Shown here one piece after another: positions 10,004 to 22,075 of a stretch of DNA of 64,000 bases; the first letter of the stretch is position 1; every line of letters starts with the position of its first letter. Location of the stretch: the NCBI RefSeq assembly GCF_018691265.1, contig NW_024881298.1, positions 900,974 through 964,973 of the forward strand, written 5' to 3'. Below the pieces are notes generated by a model. The model made no database searches. It saw only the letters and a list, made by a program, of their open reading frames with translations, and was not told the origin of the DNA. The stretch comes from Tyto alba. Its lineage: Eukaryota > Chordata > Aves > Strigiformes > Tytonidae. A program made the translations under genes and the position numbers.

Positions 10004-10607
10004 TCCCGATCTGATATCACGGAGGGTTCTTAAATGATCCCAAGTCCCAAGAGCGAGATTAAGACACAAACGAGGTCAGATGCCATACAACCTTGTGAAC
10101 TTTATTGAACAAGCAACTGATAGTAGCTATAGGACAGGGAGAAAAAGGAAGAGAAAGTCAGAATCCCTAAGCTAGAAAGCGGTAGAGATACATCAAGTAC
10201 CACCACCATGACTCCAGTTGGCTCAGTCTCGGTGCCGGTGATGGTGTTCCAGGCTCCGCTGAAGTCTCTGCTCACCCCGGAGGCACCCAGCTCTGCTTTA
10301 ACGCAGTCCCTTTTATCTCAGTCCCCACGAAAAGTCTTCCCATTTCCACGGAGCTCATTGTGGCCCCGTGGTCTTCCATGCGCACATGCCCAGGTGTTCA
10401 CGGTGGTCTTGCGGGTGAGGGTGCACATCTTCCTCAGCTCCTCCACGCGGCTCGCGCGCAGGTGCAGCTTGGTGTTGTTTTAGCTTTAGGCGGACATTGT
10501 GGTTTCATCAGGGACTATTCGTCACGGCAACAGGACGCTGAGGCCTGAAAGTGGTAGCGGTGCAGCAGAAATGTTGAGACAAACAAAGTTCAACACAGTC
10601 CCTTACA
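10004..10607 (-). repeat. ERV-B 5' LTR
   Basis: Pairs with 1,797-2,404. Ends are TGTCCCGATC and CCCTTACA on the plus strand. A polyadenylation signal (AATAAA on the minus strand) lies at 10,106-10,101. A short TTCAACAC-containing insertion near 10,589 is absent from the other LTR. The LTR pair shows many differences, so the insertion is not recent. Confidence 0.92.
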
Positions 10608-11497
10608 GTGAAGAATCACAATAAATCGGACACTTTGCTTGCATCAAGCTGCGACCCATCTCTCAATCGTGGCACAGCCCGTGCTCTGCTGGGCCTTCAG
10701 GTCTCTGGCAGGAGGCCTGGCTGTGCGAGGACACTGCTGTGTGCCCACACCCTGCACACTCACACTGCTCAGCACTCCAACGGTGTTTTCATCTGCAGGC
10801 CACTTTCCTGGCCGTGTTCTTGAGAGCAGCTTTGGAACAAGACCTGCGCCTTCAGGCAGTGCCCTGAGAAGATCACCTTTCTTCATGGAAATGCTGTTGT
10901 GGAGGCCAGCTCTGTCCCAGAAGTGCCCACTGCCTGTCCCTGCCTGAGGTCACAGAGCTCCCACCCAGCAGGACTGGGACCAAGCTGCCAGAGCACTCAG
11001 GCATTTCACCAGTGCAAGGGCTGAGAAGAAGAGAGAGGAAATGGAGAGTGAGAAGTTTGGGAAACAACAAGTGCTGGTGCTCCCTGACACTGCTGCTGTG
11101 CCGGGACACTTTTCCCCTCCACTGCACACACACATCATCCCAGTAGCTCCAGAGAAGTTCTCAAAGGAAAGAACACAGGAAAGTCACTATAGAGCTCTTT
11201 GTTTTGTTTAAACACACAGACAGCATGGCTGCTTATTTACACAGACTCTATGTAACAAAGTATTTGGATAGATATGTAATTATAAATGCCAGAAAGAATG
11301 ACATTCTTTTTTGGGCAACATTACGCAAAGTAAAACAAAAATACACACCTCAAATCAACAACCTAAAACAACAGAAACTAAAAGACAGATGGAATTAGAC
11401 CATAATGAGCTACATTATGAGTGATTTGAGGGAGATGACAAGCAGTTTCTGATTTTGAAAATCATCCAGTCATCACTTTCCACAGTGCCTCTTTGAT
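10608..11497. other. No gene recognised (10,608-11,497)
   Basis: Unique-looking sequence between ERV-B and the receptor pseudogene. It does not continue ERV-A, although ERV-B's left end is inserted in ERV-A. The part nearest 11,400 is the 3' flank of the receptor copy. Confidence 0.5.
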
Positions 11498-12379
11498 CTA
11501 CTTGTTCCTCATGCTGTAGATGAGGGGGTTCACTGCTGGAGGCACCACCGAGTACAGAAATGACACCACCAGGTCCAGGGATGGGGAGGAAATGGAGCGG
11601 GGCTTCAAGTGGGCAAAGATGCCAGTGCTGATAAACAGGGAGAGCACAACCAGGTGAGGGAGGCACGTGGAAAAGGCTTTGTGCCGTCCCTGCTCAGAGG
11701 GGATCCTCAGCACGACCCTGAAGATCTGCAGATAGGACAACATGATGAAAACAAAGCAAACAAATGAAAAACAGACAGAAACAACAAGAATCCCAGCTTC
11801 CCGGATATAGGAAACTGAGCAGGAGAGCTTGAGGATCTGGGGGATTTCACAGAAGAACTGCTCCACAGCACTGCCTCCACAGAGTGGTAGGGAAAATGTG
11901 TTGGCTGTGTGCAGGAGAGAATTGAGCAACCCAGTGCCCCAGGCAGCTGCTGCCATGTGGACTCAAGCTCTGCTTCCCAGGAGAGTCCCGTAGTGCAGGG
12001 GTTTGCAGATGGCAACGTAGCGGTCGTAAGACATGATGGTGAGAAGATACAACTCTGTTGCAGCACAGAAAACGAAGAAATAGACCTGTGCAGCACATCC
12101 CAAGTAGGAGATGTCCCTGCTGTCCCAGAGGGAATTGTCCATGGCTTTGGGAACAGTGGTGGAGATGGAGCCCAGGTCGAGCAGGGAGAGGTTGAAGCAG
12201 AAGAAGTACATGGGGGTGTGGAGGTGGTGGTCGCAGGCGATGGCTGTGATGATGAGGCCACTGCCCAGGAGGGCAGCCAGGTAGATGCCCAGGAAGAGCC
12301 AGAAGTGCAAGAGATGCAGCTCCCATCTGTCTGCAAATGCCAAGAGGAGAAATTCAGTTACTGAGCTGCTGTTGGACAT
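11498..12379 (-). pseudogene. Olfactory receptor pseudogene, OR14-like (OR copy 1)
   Basis: A seven-transmembrane odorant receptor reading frame of 293 codons starting MSNSSSVTEF. Hallmarks are present in order: N-terminal glycosylation site NSS, PMYFF in loop 1, MSYDRYVAICKP at the end of TM3, MLSYLQIF in TM5, KAFSTCLPHL in TM6 and NPLIYSMRN in TM7. TGA at 11,965-11,963 replaces the Cys found at codon 139 of the intact copy at 26,063-26,998, and the same frame resumes after it. A TAG right after the TM7 motif also shortens the C-terminus by about 18 codons. TM1 has GSG where the intact copy has GNG. Inactive by the first stop alone. Confidence 0.93.
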
Positions 12380-12406
12380 TTGCTTCCTCTGGGCATGGAG
12401 AGACAT

Positions 12407-14029
12407 ACAAACAGAAGAAGGCAGAGGAGGTTAGGACTGACTTCTCTGAGCAAACCTTGCTCCATTTCCAGCAGAATCCCCAGCCCTCAGCCTCTATCAT
12501 TCCAGAAGTACCTTCCTGCCACTCCCTGGCTAGTTCTCTGCTGTTTGCTGGCTGAGGGTGCAGTGGGGACCAAGGGATTCTGCTGTGGGCTCTGCAGGAG
12601 TCAGTCCTGTTGTGCCCCAACAGGCAGAGAGGAACCCCCAGTGATCGCTCCTTAAATCCCCTCATGAAATCACAGAGATTTCAGCACTGTCCCTCCCAGG
12701 GCACCCAGCTGCAGAGCAGAGCTGTGGGGCTCTGCTTTTCTTGCTTTTGCCCCTCTTGCCCTGTCCTACCTGAGCAGTGAGGTTTGAAGGAAAACAGCCT
12801 TGATATTTCTGCTACACTCAAGAGCTCCATGGAGATCTTGGGGATGCAAACAGACAGAACCTCAGTGCAGAGTGAGGAGAGCCACTCTGTCCATCAGACT
12901 TGCTCTCAGGTGCCCTGGGCGTGTACCTCTCGAATCTGGAGGAGGGTCACCCCCAGCTCTGTCCTTGAAAGGAAACTGGATGCCACTGAGTGTAGATGAA
13001 TCCAGATTAAAACCGCCTATCACAGGAAAGATGTACAAGCTTTTAGATTCCTTGAAGATGTGTTATATGTTATCATTTATCATGTCATCATGTTATCTGA
13101 GTCAGCTTTCTCCCCAGCCCATGGAGAGCCTTTCCCAGAGAGCCCCAGACTGGAAGGGGCTGGGGCACCTTGCTCCCATGGACACATCTGCATGGCAGGA
13201 CCTGCAGGGCCAGTGGCTGAGCTGCAGCTGAAAGCCCCATCCCCAGAGAGCCTGCAAACCAGAGCAGCAGCAGCAGGGGCAGGTGGAGAAACAAGGAGAA
13301 ATGCCCCAATGCTTCTGCCAAGGGAGGCAAGGCCAGGGAGGGACAGACGGACACTCAGGGGAGTCTCCTCTGCTGCAGCTCTGGCTGCAGAGGAGGCAGC
13401 TCCTGCCCTGGAGCCCAGGGCCTGGAGAGCAGAGGCTGTGCTGGCTGGGGGAGGAGACCAGGGGGGCTTCTTAGGGAAAATCTCCTTCACTGAAGGGCTA
13501 ATAGGGCAGCGCCCAAATACCACCCCTGAGCCATTGCTGTCAGCCTGTTTCTGTCCCTCTCTGCCAAAGCCTTTGGTGCCTGGAGCTGTCCCTGCCTGGA
13601 GATGATTCTGTGTCCCCTTATCTCCTCCCTGTCAGTGCTGCCAGCCCCCATCCCATCCGCCCTGTGCTCAGCTCTGCCTTGTGGAACATTCCTGGCAGCA
13701 GGACACATCCCAGGGGCAGCTCTGTGTGTGCAGCAGATCAGGAGCAGATATGATAAACCCCAAGGAAAACACAGCAGTGACAGAGTTTTCAGTAGGAAAA
13801 GTAACAGATGAAAGGACTTAATCAGAGTTTCCTAACAGAACTAATGACATCTCACTGTAATGCTCTGGGAGTTTGGGACTCTTTGCAAACCTGTTAGTTC
13901 TGTTGCTATCTCCAAGCCCACAAACAGAGCAAGAAAAAGAAAGTGGAGATCCCGGAAAACAAATTTCTTCCAGGTAGCCCCTGCCTTGATGTGCTTCTTG
14001 AAAAGCTGCCTCTAGCAGTGTCATAGAGG
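12407..14029. other. Receptor 5' flank, no gene recognised
   Basis: Upstream flank of OR copy 1. Around 13,480-13,730 it matches the upstream flank of OR copy 2 (about 27,280-27,450) in order and orientation, so it belongs to the segmental duplication. No conserved coding frame is seen. Confidence 0.6.
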
Positions 14030-14728
14030 TGATCTGGAGCTATGAGCATCCCTGATCCACGCAGCAGCCTCTGGAGAGCAGAAGGAGCCTGCCCTGGTGG
14101 GGGTCTCTCCTTCCCCCCACAGCTTCTCCCCACAGTGCTGTGGGGAGCTCCCCGGGCAGGCTGAGTGCTGACCCTGGCAGGCGGCAGAGTCCCTGCCCCA
14201 GCACACAGCCCCCTGGGGTGCAGGGACCCTGCTGGGAAGGACAGCCCTGGGCACCCCTGCCTGCACACCTGGCTGCACACCCCTGCAGCCGGCCCCGCCA
14301 GAAGGCAGCCCTCATGCCCTGGCCCTCGCAGGGGGCACCAGGGAAGCCCTGCTAGGGAGCAGCTCCTCCTCCTCCTCCTCCTCCTCCTCTAGGCAGGAGG
14401 CAGATTCCTGGCGGATCTGCCGCCTTCCCCAGATCCCTCCCCGAGATGCAGCTGCATTGCCCTGCACCCCCAGACTTACTGTGGCCAGGGCCCTGATGCT
14501 TTCTCCTCCTCGGAGCTCTCAGCAGCCTCCCAGACCAGGCTGCCTTGAAGCTGTGTGTGCCTCGCTGCTCTGCCCTGGGTGCCTGCAGGCAGTGCCCCCA
14601 GCCCTGCTGCGCTTTGCAGAGGAGCTGCTCCTGGGCAGAGCTGTCTCTCTGCAGCGCTGCCCACTTGCCAGGAGCTCCCTCCGGCCCAGGAGCCTGGCCC
14701 AGCTCAGCACCACAGCAACAGCCCAAGG
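14030..14728. repeat. Segmental duplication block, copy 1
   Basis: GC-rich block almost identical to 27,742-28,440 over about 700 bases, including a CTC microsatellite. The match ends abruptly after CAGCAACAGCCCAAGG in both copies. It lies about 1.7 kb upstream of OR copy 1, and the matching block lies about 0.75 kb upstream of OR copy 2. Confidence 0.9.
14361..14391. repeat. (CTC)n microsatellite
   Basis: About ten CTC units. The duplicate at 28,080-28,103 has about eight, which is the main length difference between the two blocks. Confidence 0.9.
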
Positions 14729-15914
14729 TGCCACTTGTTGTGGCCCCTCTGGGCTCCCTCCAGCTGTCCCTGGGGCTCCAGGGGAACCTGCTCTGACACA
14801 GCCTGATGCAATCACTCATCATCTCTCCCTCAGCTGGCAGAGGCACTACTTTCCAGCACTGTCATTTCTCCTACCAAATTCCGATTTGGTTCCTATAATC
14901 AGTCTTTACTGTTCTGTCATTACATAGGACACCCAGGCTCTTATTGGGAGGCACCTGTAGCTGAACTCCTTTTGTCATCTCAGGTCATGACAGAGATGGA
15001 GATCAGGAGTGAGCTGTTCAGACACAGTTAGAGATTTCTAGGGTCAGGAGGTGTTCCAAGGAATGTGCAGAAGACTGCAAGCTCTAATGGAGCAATGCTG
15101 AGAGAGGACAGCATCTGGGGGCATCTTCTTGGAGTCTGAAGGGGAACATCTTTGGCCAACAGCAATGACAGCAGATGTCCACATTTAGTACAAGTGACTT
15201 TGCCACTGTCTGTTATGTTGCGGGCAGCCTGTGCAAGGATTCCTCTGAGCAAATGGAGTCATGTACATTTGGGAGAGCTCAGTTTCCCTCTGTCTTTTCC
15301 ATCAGCTGAATTTACTTCATCCCCACAACAGTGGTCTCATGACATCTCCACATTGCTTCACCAATCTTAGGACATTTATGCTGTTTAATGACAAACAGGG
15401 GCTTCCAGTGTTACGTGAGGTGCCAAGGCTCTCGCACACAGCTCCATGGGGTTGGCTGGGACAGCACTGGTACTATACATACAAGCAATCTCCCTCCAGA
15501 TCGGGGCTGTGACAGACCCCCCGCACAGCACTGCAGACAGATTTGGGGCTGCTGTGCAAGCCACTGACTGCCACCACTGCAGCATGGCAAGGTCTGTCCC
15601 TTCTCTATCCAGGAGATGGAGAGCAGTCCAGGAACACAAGGCACATCACACCGCAGTCTCCACACGTTTTTACCTTCTCAGACTGTTGGTTTTTATCTCC
15701 AACAAATATTACCCAACCCCTTGAAGATGCAGTCAAGGAAATGACCAAAAATTTTCACACCAGGCCTGTCAGCAGAACCTAGTTGTTCATGGAGATCACC
15801 TCCACATCCAATGATGTCCCTCCCTAGCAGAGAAAACAGCAGTAAAATAAACCTGAATCTACCCAGGACTGTACTTCCCAGTCCTATTTCTATCACACGT
15901 AGATGGCAAGAGAG
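14729..15914. other. No gene recognised (14,729-15,914)
   Basis: Sequence between two duplicated blocks, absent from the second receptor unit. I see no conserved protein frame or RNA gene. Confidence 0.5.
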
Positions 15915-17565
15915 CTGAGATATTTCATGTCCTCTTTGCCTCATCTTTCACCAAGTTCTCCTAAGCCATTGTGCCTCAAGGCAGGCATCTGGAGGAAAAC
16001 AGATGAAGGTGGAGAGGAATCAAATCAGGGGCTACTTGAGCAGACTCAAATGTCACCTGTCCAAAAGAACCAGATTTATCAATCTGTCTATACATAGGAG
16101 AAAGAAAGTGTCATCAGCTTGCTGGTACTTGTCCATGGCCTATGAAAATATTTATGGGAATGTACAGAAAAATGTCAAAGTTCTGAAAATGAACTCCTCT
16201 TACACACTGACTGCACCAAGGACTTTTCTGCAAATGTTTAAACTTTTGCCTAATATCTTCACTCCAGAGTTGATGCAGTTGATCACAAATTCGTGGCCAC
16301 CACCTCCAAGATACAGGAGGGTAGATGAAACCCTGACATGAGAGAGGGAAGTGTGACCGTGGGCTGATGGGAGACTTTGTGGACGGGGAGCTGGTGGACA
16401 GGCAGTTGAGAGAAAAAATTTCTCTCTCTTGAGTAGAAGAGGAAGCCTGGACAATTGCACTCAAGCTGTCGCGTGTTGGACAAGAAAGAGAAATGAGTGG
16501 ATCTAGGTGTTGCAGAGCCTACCTGAAGATGCACCTGTAACCCAGATACACTGGGCTGAGTGCAGATTTGGCTGTGCAAAAGAGGGTGATTAATTTCTTT
16601 TGATTCTTTTCTTCCCTCTGTGAATCGAGGGAGCTCATGACTTGAGGGTGTGAGTAGCTGGGAGTAAAAATGGACAGTCTGGGTCAGGGAGTGCTCTGGG
16701 GGTTCTTGGGATCTCTGCTTGACAGAAAATGTGATTTTCTTTGGTATAGGGCCATCTCTGATATGGAAATTGGACTGCAGATGAGGGAAGTTGGGCTTCA
16801 TATACAGCAGAGATGTGTATTTTATGTTTTATTAAACTCTGCCTGCATTTGGTTTTGCTTTTTTGGCAATTAAGAAACATCCTTCTGTGTCTGCGTATAG
16901 CTTGATTCCCAAGTATGGCAGGTGGGAGTTGGTGTCAATGGGCTGAATCGTGCAGCTACAGCCTGTCGTGGAGAAAGCTCAGATTGGAACAAAGGTGCTG
17001 TAAGTCCCAGGGGACTGGTGAGAGACACGTGGGGTTTGAAGCAGGGACAAACACTGTCCAGAGAGTGTCTGATATACAGGGTCTTGACTTCCCCCTATAT
17101 TCAGACACGACAGGGAGAAGTTCAGGATCAGTATCAACTGGAGTTGGGTGATGTCTCTTAGTGTGTAAGCACAGAAGTAAGAACTAATCGAAAAAGAAGA
17201 TATTGTTTCCTACTGACATTTAGTATGGAAAGATTTACACTATGACTACACTCCTGAAACCACCCAAATTCACCACATGGGAACTGAGGAATTCTGTTAT
17301 ACCCAGAGACTTGTCATGTGCAGGCGTTTTGCATGTTATTGAGCCCTCTGGTGCCAAGTTCCTGAACTGCAGCTCCTGGAAAGGGATTGAGCTGGCCTCT
17401 AGAGAAGTCAGAGTCAGCAGGAACCCTCCAAGTTCCTGAGGGTGTCAGTGATCACCACCAAGAGCCATCACTGAAGAGGCCATGGAGGGAATGAGGAGAC
17501 AAGGTTCCTGTCCCTGGAGGTGGTGAAGCAGGAAGGCAGAGGCACTGCTGCCAGGCTGAAAACCT
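15915..17565. repeat. Left arm of inverted duplication, outer part
   Basis: Matches 40,165-41,872 in reverse complement with moderate divergence. Landmarks: GAGGAATCAAATCAGGGGC here against the inverse of GCCCCTGATTCGATTCC near 41,760, and the region around 17,340-17,540 against the inverse of 40,165-40,400. No coding content recognised. Confidence 0.8.
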
Positions 17566-17599
17566 CACATCTTCTTCATGTCTTTCACACACACACTGT

Positions 17600-17950
17600 C
17601 ACACATAACCTCACTCCCTTGGACCAGGAGTTTTGTGCATCCTCCAGGCTCCTGGATGTTTCCTGAGGCCCATCCAAGTGTGGGCAGTGAAGGAAGGAAA
17701 GAGAGGTGTCTCAGCCTCCCCATCACCCCAGGGCTGAGGGCCAGCCATGGCATGAGGAGACGGAGGCCAGTGTCTCCCTGTGCCCCTTGCTCCGGTCTCT
17801 CAGGCATCCTTATTGTCCCCTGCCAGCAAGCCCCTCTGTGCCAGCCCCTCTCCCAGGAAAAGACTCCTGGCCAAGGGGCTCCTCTGGCTTCTCCACTTGC
17901 CCCAGCAATAGAGAATCTTGCCCTGAGCTGTTGCATACAGAAATAGATTT
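17600..17950. repeat. Dispersed GC-rich duplicated segment, copy 1
   Basis: Resembles 25,290-25,480 and 63,840-64,000, for example GGCCAGCCATGGCATGAG followed by GACGGAGGCCAGTGTCTCCC. A low-copy duplicated segment rather than a recognised transposon. Confidence 0.65.
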
Positions 17951-18840
17951 CTCCTGAGAGGAACTGATGCTAAAGAAAATACAAAAAGACATGAAGAAAT
18001 TGAAGGAGCAATTTCCCAAAATAAGAGAGCAGACTTAATCACAAATAAGGATGATCTTATGGTCCACAGACACAGACTCTGGTTACAGATTAAATAACTG
18101 TAGTTAGGTATTGGCCAGGTGCAAGATTTAGAAAGAGAACTACAGATTTTAGAAAATGAGCTAGAGAAGTTTGGAACAGAAGCTCAGTTTGTAAAACAGG
18201 AACATATAATCTGAACCATAAGTCACAATAAATGAAAAGCCAAAACACACTACATACCAGGCTGGCTCCATCCAGCTGTGGGGCAGGGGAGAGGGAAAGG
18301 CCAGGAAAGGGGCTGGGTTTGGCTGTTGAACGTGGGCTGCAGCAGAGATGAGGAGTCAAGGGAGTGGATGGGGAGAGACGGGCAAAGGCAACACCAATTG
18401 TGGTGGTGATTGCGAGGCCACGACTGCTACAGGAGCCTGATTGGCCAGCAGCTGGCTCCAGCAATTTGGGGCCAACACATGCATCGCAAAACCACTCATC
18501 CCAGCAGAGACAAGCTAGGGACAGAGTGACAGGGGAGAGATGGGCCAAGGGCAGATGGCAGGAATGGTGATGATGCTGAGGTGGCTTCAACTGCAGCAGC
18601 CTGACTGGCCCTCAGGAGTCACGCTGGCCAGCAGGCATTCTGAGGTCATCCAGTTAATCTGAGAAGCCACCCAACAGAAATGACCTCCTTGAGGAGGGGA
18701 GGGCTGAGGTAGGTGGAAGAGGCCCACCTGCATTTTGATTCTGGGGGCACCTCTGTTCTTGTGACCTGAGCAGCCATGGCAGACAGGAGGGCAGGAAGGG
18801 CTCATGGCCACACTGCTCAGGACTAGCCCTGAGACTGCTG
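17951..18840. other. No gene recognised (17,951-18,840)
   Basis: Non-coding sequence with no recognised gene or repeat. Confidence 0.5.
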
Positions 18841-18859
18841 GAAAATCTTGTACTTATCT

Positions 18860-19270
18860 CCAGGGTGAACATCCCCTGTTTCACCCAACCCTCCTCTTTC
18901 AGCCTCTTAACATGCTCCATGGTGGTGAAACCCATTCTGTATTCTTGCAGACCTCCTCATAGGTGCGGAGAGGCTGCAGGGAGGTGCCCCTCAGCCTTCC
19001 CTTCTCCAGGCTGCACAAGCCCATCTCCCTCAGCCTCTCCTCACAGGCAAAGTGTTCCAGCCCCGGCCTGTCTTGGGGGCCTTCACTGAACCCCCTCCAG
19101 CTTGCCAACATCCTTCCTGTACTGGGGATCTGCAATCCGGACACAGTAACCTGGACAAGCCCCTCTCTTGATCTCCTGGCTGTCCTGCTGGCCACAAAGG
19201 CCTGGGTGCAGCTGGCCTCCCTTGCTGCCAGGGCACACGGCTGCCTGCTCTCCAACCCACCAAGACCTTT
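18860..19270 (-). repeat. CR1-like fragment and associated repeat
   Basis: CR1-like minus-strand sequence (for example TTCCAGCCCCGGCCTGTCTT, CCTCCAGCTTGCCAACATCC) followed by a segment shared with 60,950-61,130 (GGCCACAAAGGCCTGGGTGC). Badly decayed, with no open frame. Confidence 0.6.
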
Positions 19271-19279
19271 CCTTTTTAC

Positions 19280-20405
19280 TGTGTTTTCCATCTGTTGGTT
19301 TGCAATGAAGGTAAATTCTGCTGTGCTCGTGTGCAGCCAGGTCTCTGAGGAAAGCCAGTGGGAGCTGGTGCAGCGGAGCTGTAATGTCCAGCTGCTGGCC
19401 TGGGTGGAGAAGTCTGATGGAAGGAGAAATGCTGCAAGTGCCAGGGGGATGATGAGAGAAGTGGCAGGGCTGGGGAGGTGAGGAATCTGGCGATCCAGCA
19501 GGATCTTGTACTACCCATCCTGACAGCACTAGGAGACCCTCTGCATCAAGATCAGAGGACGCTGCAATCACTTCTTCTGTAAACTGAAAAATACAATAAA
19601 CTTAAACCTAAAAAATACTTCTGTATTAAATGCTCAGTCAATTGTTGCCCTTTACATACACTCCAGAGACCTCTGCAGTTATCTGTCCAAGGCTTGAAAA
19701 CTGAAGAAAACAACTAAAAGAGACATGGATTTTTGCATTTGAATGAGCCCCATGGTGTCTTTGATGTTGAGTCCTGAGCCTCAGACACCAAGAGCAGCCT
19801 GAGAAAAGGGCTGAAGAAGTCAACATCAGAGGCAACCCCTAAGGTTTCAAGGAGTGTGAATGGGTCCCAGTGAGGGCCACCAGCACCAAAGCCTCCCCAG
19901 GGGCTGGTTAGAGCAGGAACTTGGAGGTGTCAATGAGAGGCAAACACAATGTTAAGGTGGTTCTGGTGCTTACTGTACCTTAATGTGTTTAGGCCATAGG
20001 GCCAAAGCCTGACCCCCAGCCCCTGGGAAGGGAGATCCTGTCCCTCACACATTGCCCAGGGCTATTCCTGGGGCAGTGTCATGTGGGAATATGCAGTGAC
20101 AAGGGCAGGACTATGGTGACACTTACGGGTCTCTCTGGGCTGGGGCAGTGGGGTGTTAAAGTCCTGGTGCCATAAAGTTAATGTTTGTTCAGGTAGGCCG
20201 TAATTATGGAGGCAATGGCCATAGGCAAGGGGGAAAAGACCTTGGCTCTGTTGGGGGCTCTTAGCCTTGCCAGAGCCTTCAGTTGTCTTTCCCACAGGCT
20301 GTCCTCAGTGTCCCACACCTGCAGCTCTTTCCCTGCAGACTCTCAACATCAGCCTTTCTTCCCCGCCTCGCTCTCACCTGAGAATCTCACTGCCCTGACT
20401 GGTAG
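19280..20405. repeat. Left arm of inverted duplication, inner part
   Basis: Matches 35,846-36,970 in reverse complement. Matching landmarks include CAGCCAGGTCTCTGAGG at 19,335 and GACTCTCAACATCAGCC at 20,340. A shorter direct relative lies at 28,490-29,110. Confidence 0.85.
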
Positions 20406-20409
20406 AGAA

Positions 20410-21130
20410 TAGAATAGATGAGACTATTTCAGTTGAGAGGGACCTGCAACCATCATCTAGTCCAACTGCCTGACCCATTCAGGGCTGACCAAGTTACAGC
20501 ATGGTATTAACGGCATTGGCCAAATGCCTCTTAAACACTGACCACCCTGGGGCATCGACCACCTCTCTGGGAAGCCTGTTCCAGTGTTTGTCCACCCACT
20601 CGGTAAAACAAATGCTTCCTCATGTCCAGTCTAAATCTCCCCTGGCACAGCGTTGAACCATTCCCACATGTCCTATCACTGGATACCAGGGAGAAGAGAT
20701 CAGCACCTCCCACTCCATGTCCCCTCCTCAGGAAGCTGCAGAGAGCAATGAGGTCACTCCTCAGCTTCCTCCTCTCCAAACCAGACAAACCCAAACTCCT
20801 CAGTCACTCCTCATAGCACATTCCCTCCAGCCCTGTCACCAGCTTTGTTGCCCTCCTCTGGATGCATTCAAGGACCTTCACGTCCTTCTCAAGCTGTGCG
20901 GCACAGAACTGCACACAGTATCGAAGGTGAGGCCGCACCAATGCTGAGTATCTATCCATCCTCCCGGTTGTTCCTTGAAACACAAAGCTGTGGGCTGTTC
21001 CAGACTCCCTCTGGGTGACTTGTTGCAGCACAGCACTGCCCTTGGAGTGACATTTCTTTCCCTTTGTCTCCATTCTGTACCTCCCCTGCTTCATTTGTTC
21101 TATGATGTCTTTCTCCTGCTGTTTTCCACT
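20410..21130 (-). mobile_element. CR1 LINE fragment (3' end)
   Basis: 3' end of a CR1 retroposon in reverse orientation. The C-terminal reverse transcriptase tail is readable ([20 protein letters not shown], then [13 protein letters not shown]), followed by the standard CR1 3' UTR ending near 20,410. 5'-truncated. It is part of the inverted duplication: the partner is at 35,116-35,845. Confidence 0.92.
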
Positions 21131-21526
21131 TGGAAGAAAAGCTCCATCACCTCTGAAACCACCCCTCAAGCATGCTCAGACTAATCCTTTACTGCCTGGA
21201 ACCTCCATGCCTTGGGCCAAAGATGTCCATGTCCCTCAGCCTCTACACACAGGTCAGGTGTTCGAGGCCCCAAACCCCCTCTTTGCAGACCTCCCCTCAG
21301 CACTCTCCACCTCCTCCCAACACCTACAAAACAAGGAGCTGCACAGCGGCACACACCTGTGTGTGTGGAGCCACACCAGTGCTGAGTTGAAGGGGAAGCT
21401 AACACAAGTTTTCTGGGTTGCCACATTCTTCCTAAAGCAAGCTCATCTGGCCTTGTTTATGGTGAGCATCCACCACTGGCTCATATGCCATCCCTCCTAG
21501 TGCCCAGGCCCAGCTGTCCTGATCAA
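21131..21526 (-). repeat. Decayed CR1-like sequence
   Basis: Continues upstream of the CR1 fragment with CR1-like pieces (CATCCACCACTGGCTCATAT). Related to 29,250-29,400. No open frame. Confidence 0.45.
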
Positions 21527-22075
21527 TGTCGGGGGAGGTTTCGATATGCAACCAAGAACAAGATTAGGACACAAACAAGGTCAAATACCTTACTCTAGAA
21601 ACAGCGTTTATTATCAAAATTAGAAAAAAAAAAAAAAAAAATGTAGCGAGAGGATAGAATGGGAAGAAAAGGCAGAAATCAAGCAAGCAGTGGGAGTAGG
21701 GTTACAAGGATAGTCACCACCATGGATCCATGGTGTCCGGGGGTTCAAGTCTCTTGGTGCTTTGGGGTTGGACAATCACACGGGGCTTGTCTCAACAGCC
21801 TTTCTTGTCCCCATTTGAGGCTGCTGTTTCCATAAAATTACATAAACTTGTGGTTTCTCCCCATTCCTGCACATATGCCAGGATGTTCTTCCCAAGTGTC
21901 TTGCAGCCTTTGGAGAGATGTTTCTCATCAGTGATATCTCTGTGGCCTTGCAGAAGATGCTTTTCACAGGCCAGATATCTCTGTGGCCTTGTAGCCATCC
22001 TTGCAAACAGGAAATCTTTGAGACAAACCACTCGAGACAAACAGTTCATACTTTGTGCTCTCGCAGCAGGTAACA
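21527..22075 (-). mobile_element. Solo LTR related to the ERV-B LTR
   Basis: Begins TGTCGGGGGAGG and ends GGTAACA on the plus strand. The first 150 bases follow the ERV-B LTR pattern (AGATTAGGACACAAACAAGGTC; the remote match at 10,050 is AGATTAAGACACAAACGAGG). It carries TTTATT (AATAAA on the minus strand) near 21,607 and an A run at 21,627-21,644. No internal viral sequence and no target-site duplication seen. Confidence 0.75.

Larger units (their letters stand above)
1797..10607 (-). mobile_element. ERV-B: near full-length endogenous retrovirus with env
   Basis: An 8.8-kb provirus in reverse orientation: 5' LTR at 10,004-10,607, gag, pro-pol, env, two small ORFs, then 3' LTR at 1,797-2,404. 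The reverse transcriptase (LPQGYKHLPT, YQYIDDVLIGG) is most like class III (ERVL/spuma-related) enzymes, while the envelope has a gamma-type transmembrane subunit. Several single-base frameshifts and stop codons inactivate gag, pol and env. No target-site duplication is found: the left flank ends CCGAT and the right flank begins GTGAA. No clear tRNA primer site is seen next to the 5' LTR. Confidence 0.9.
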
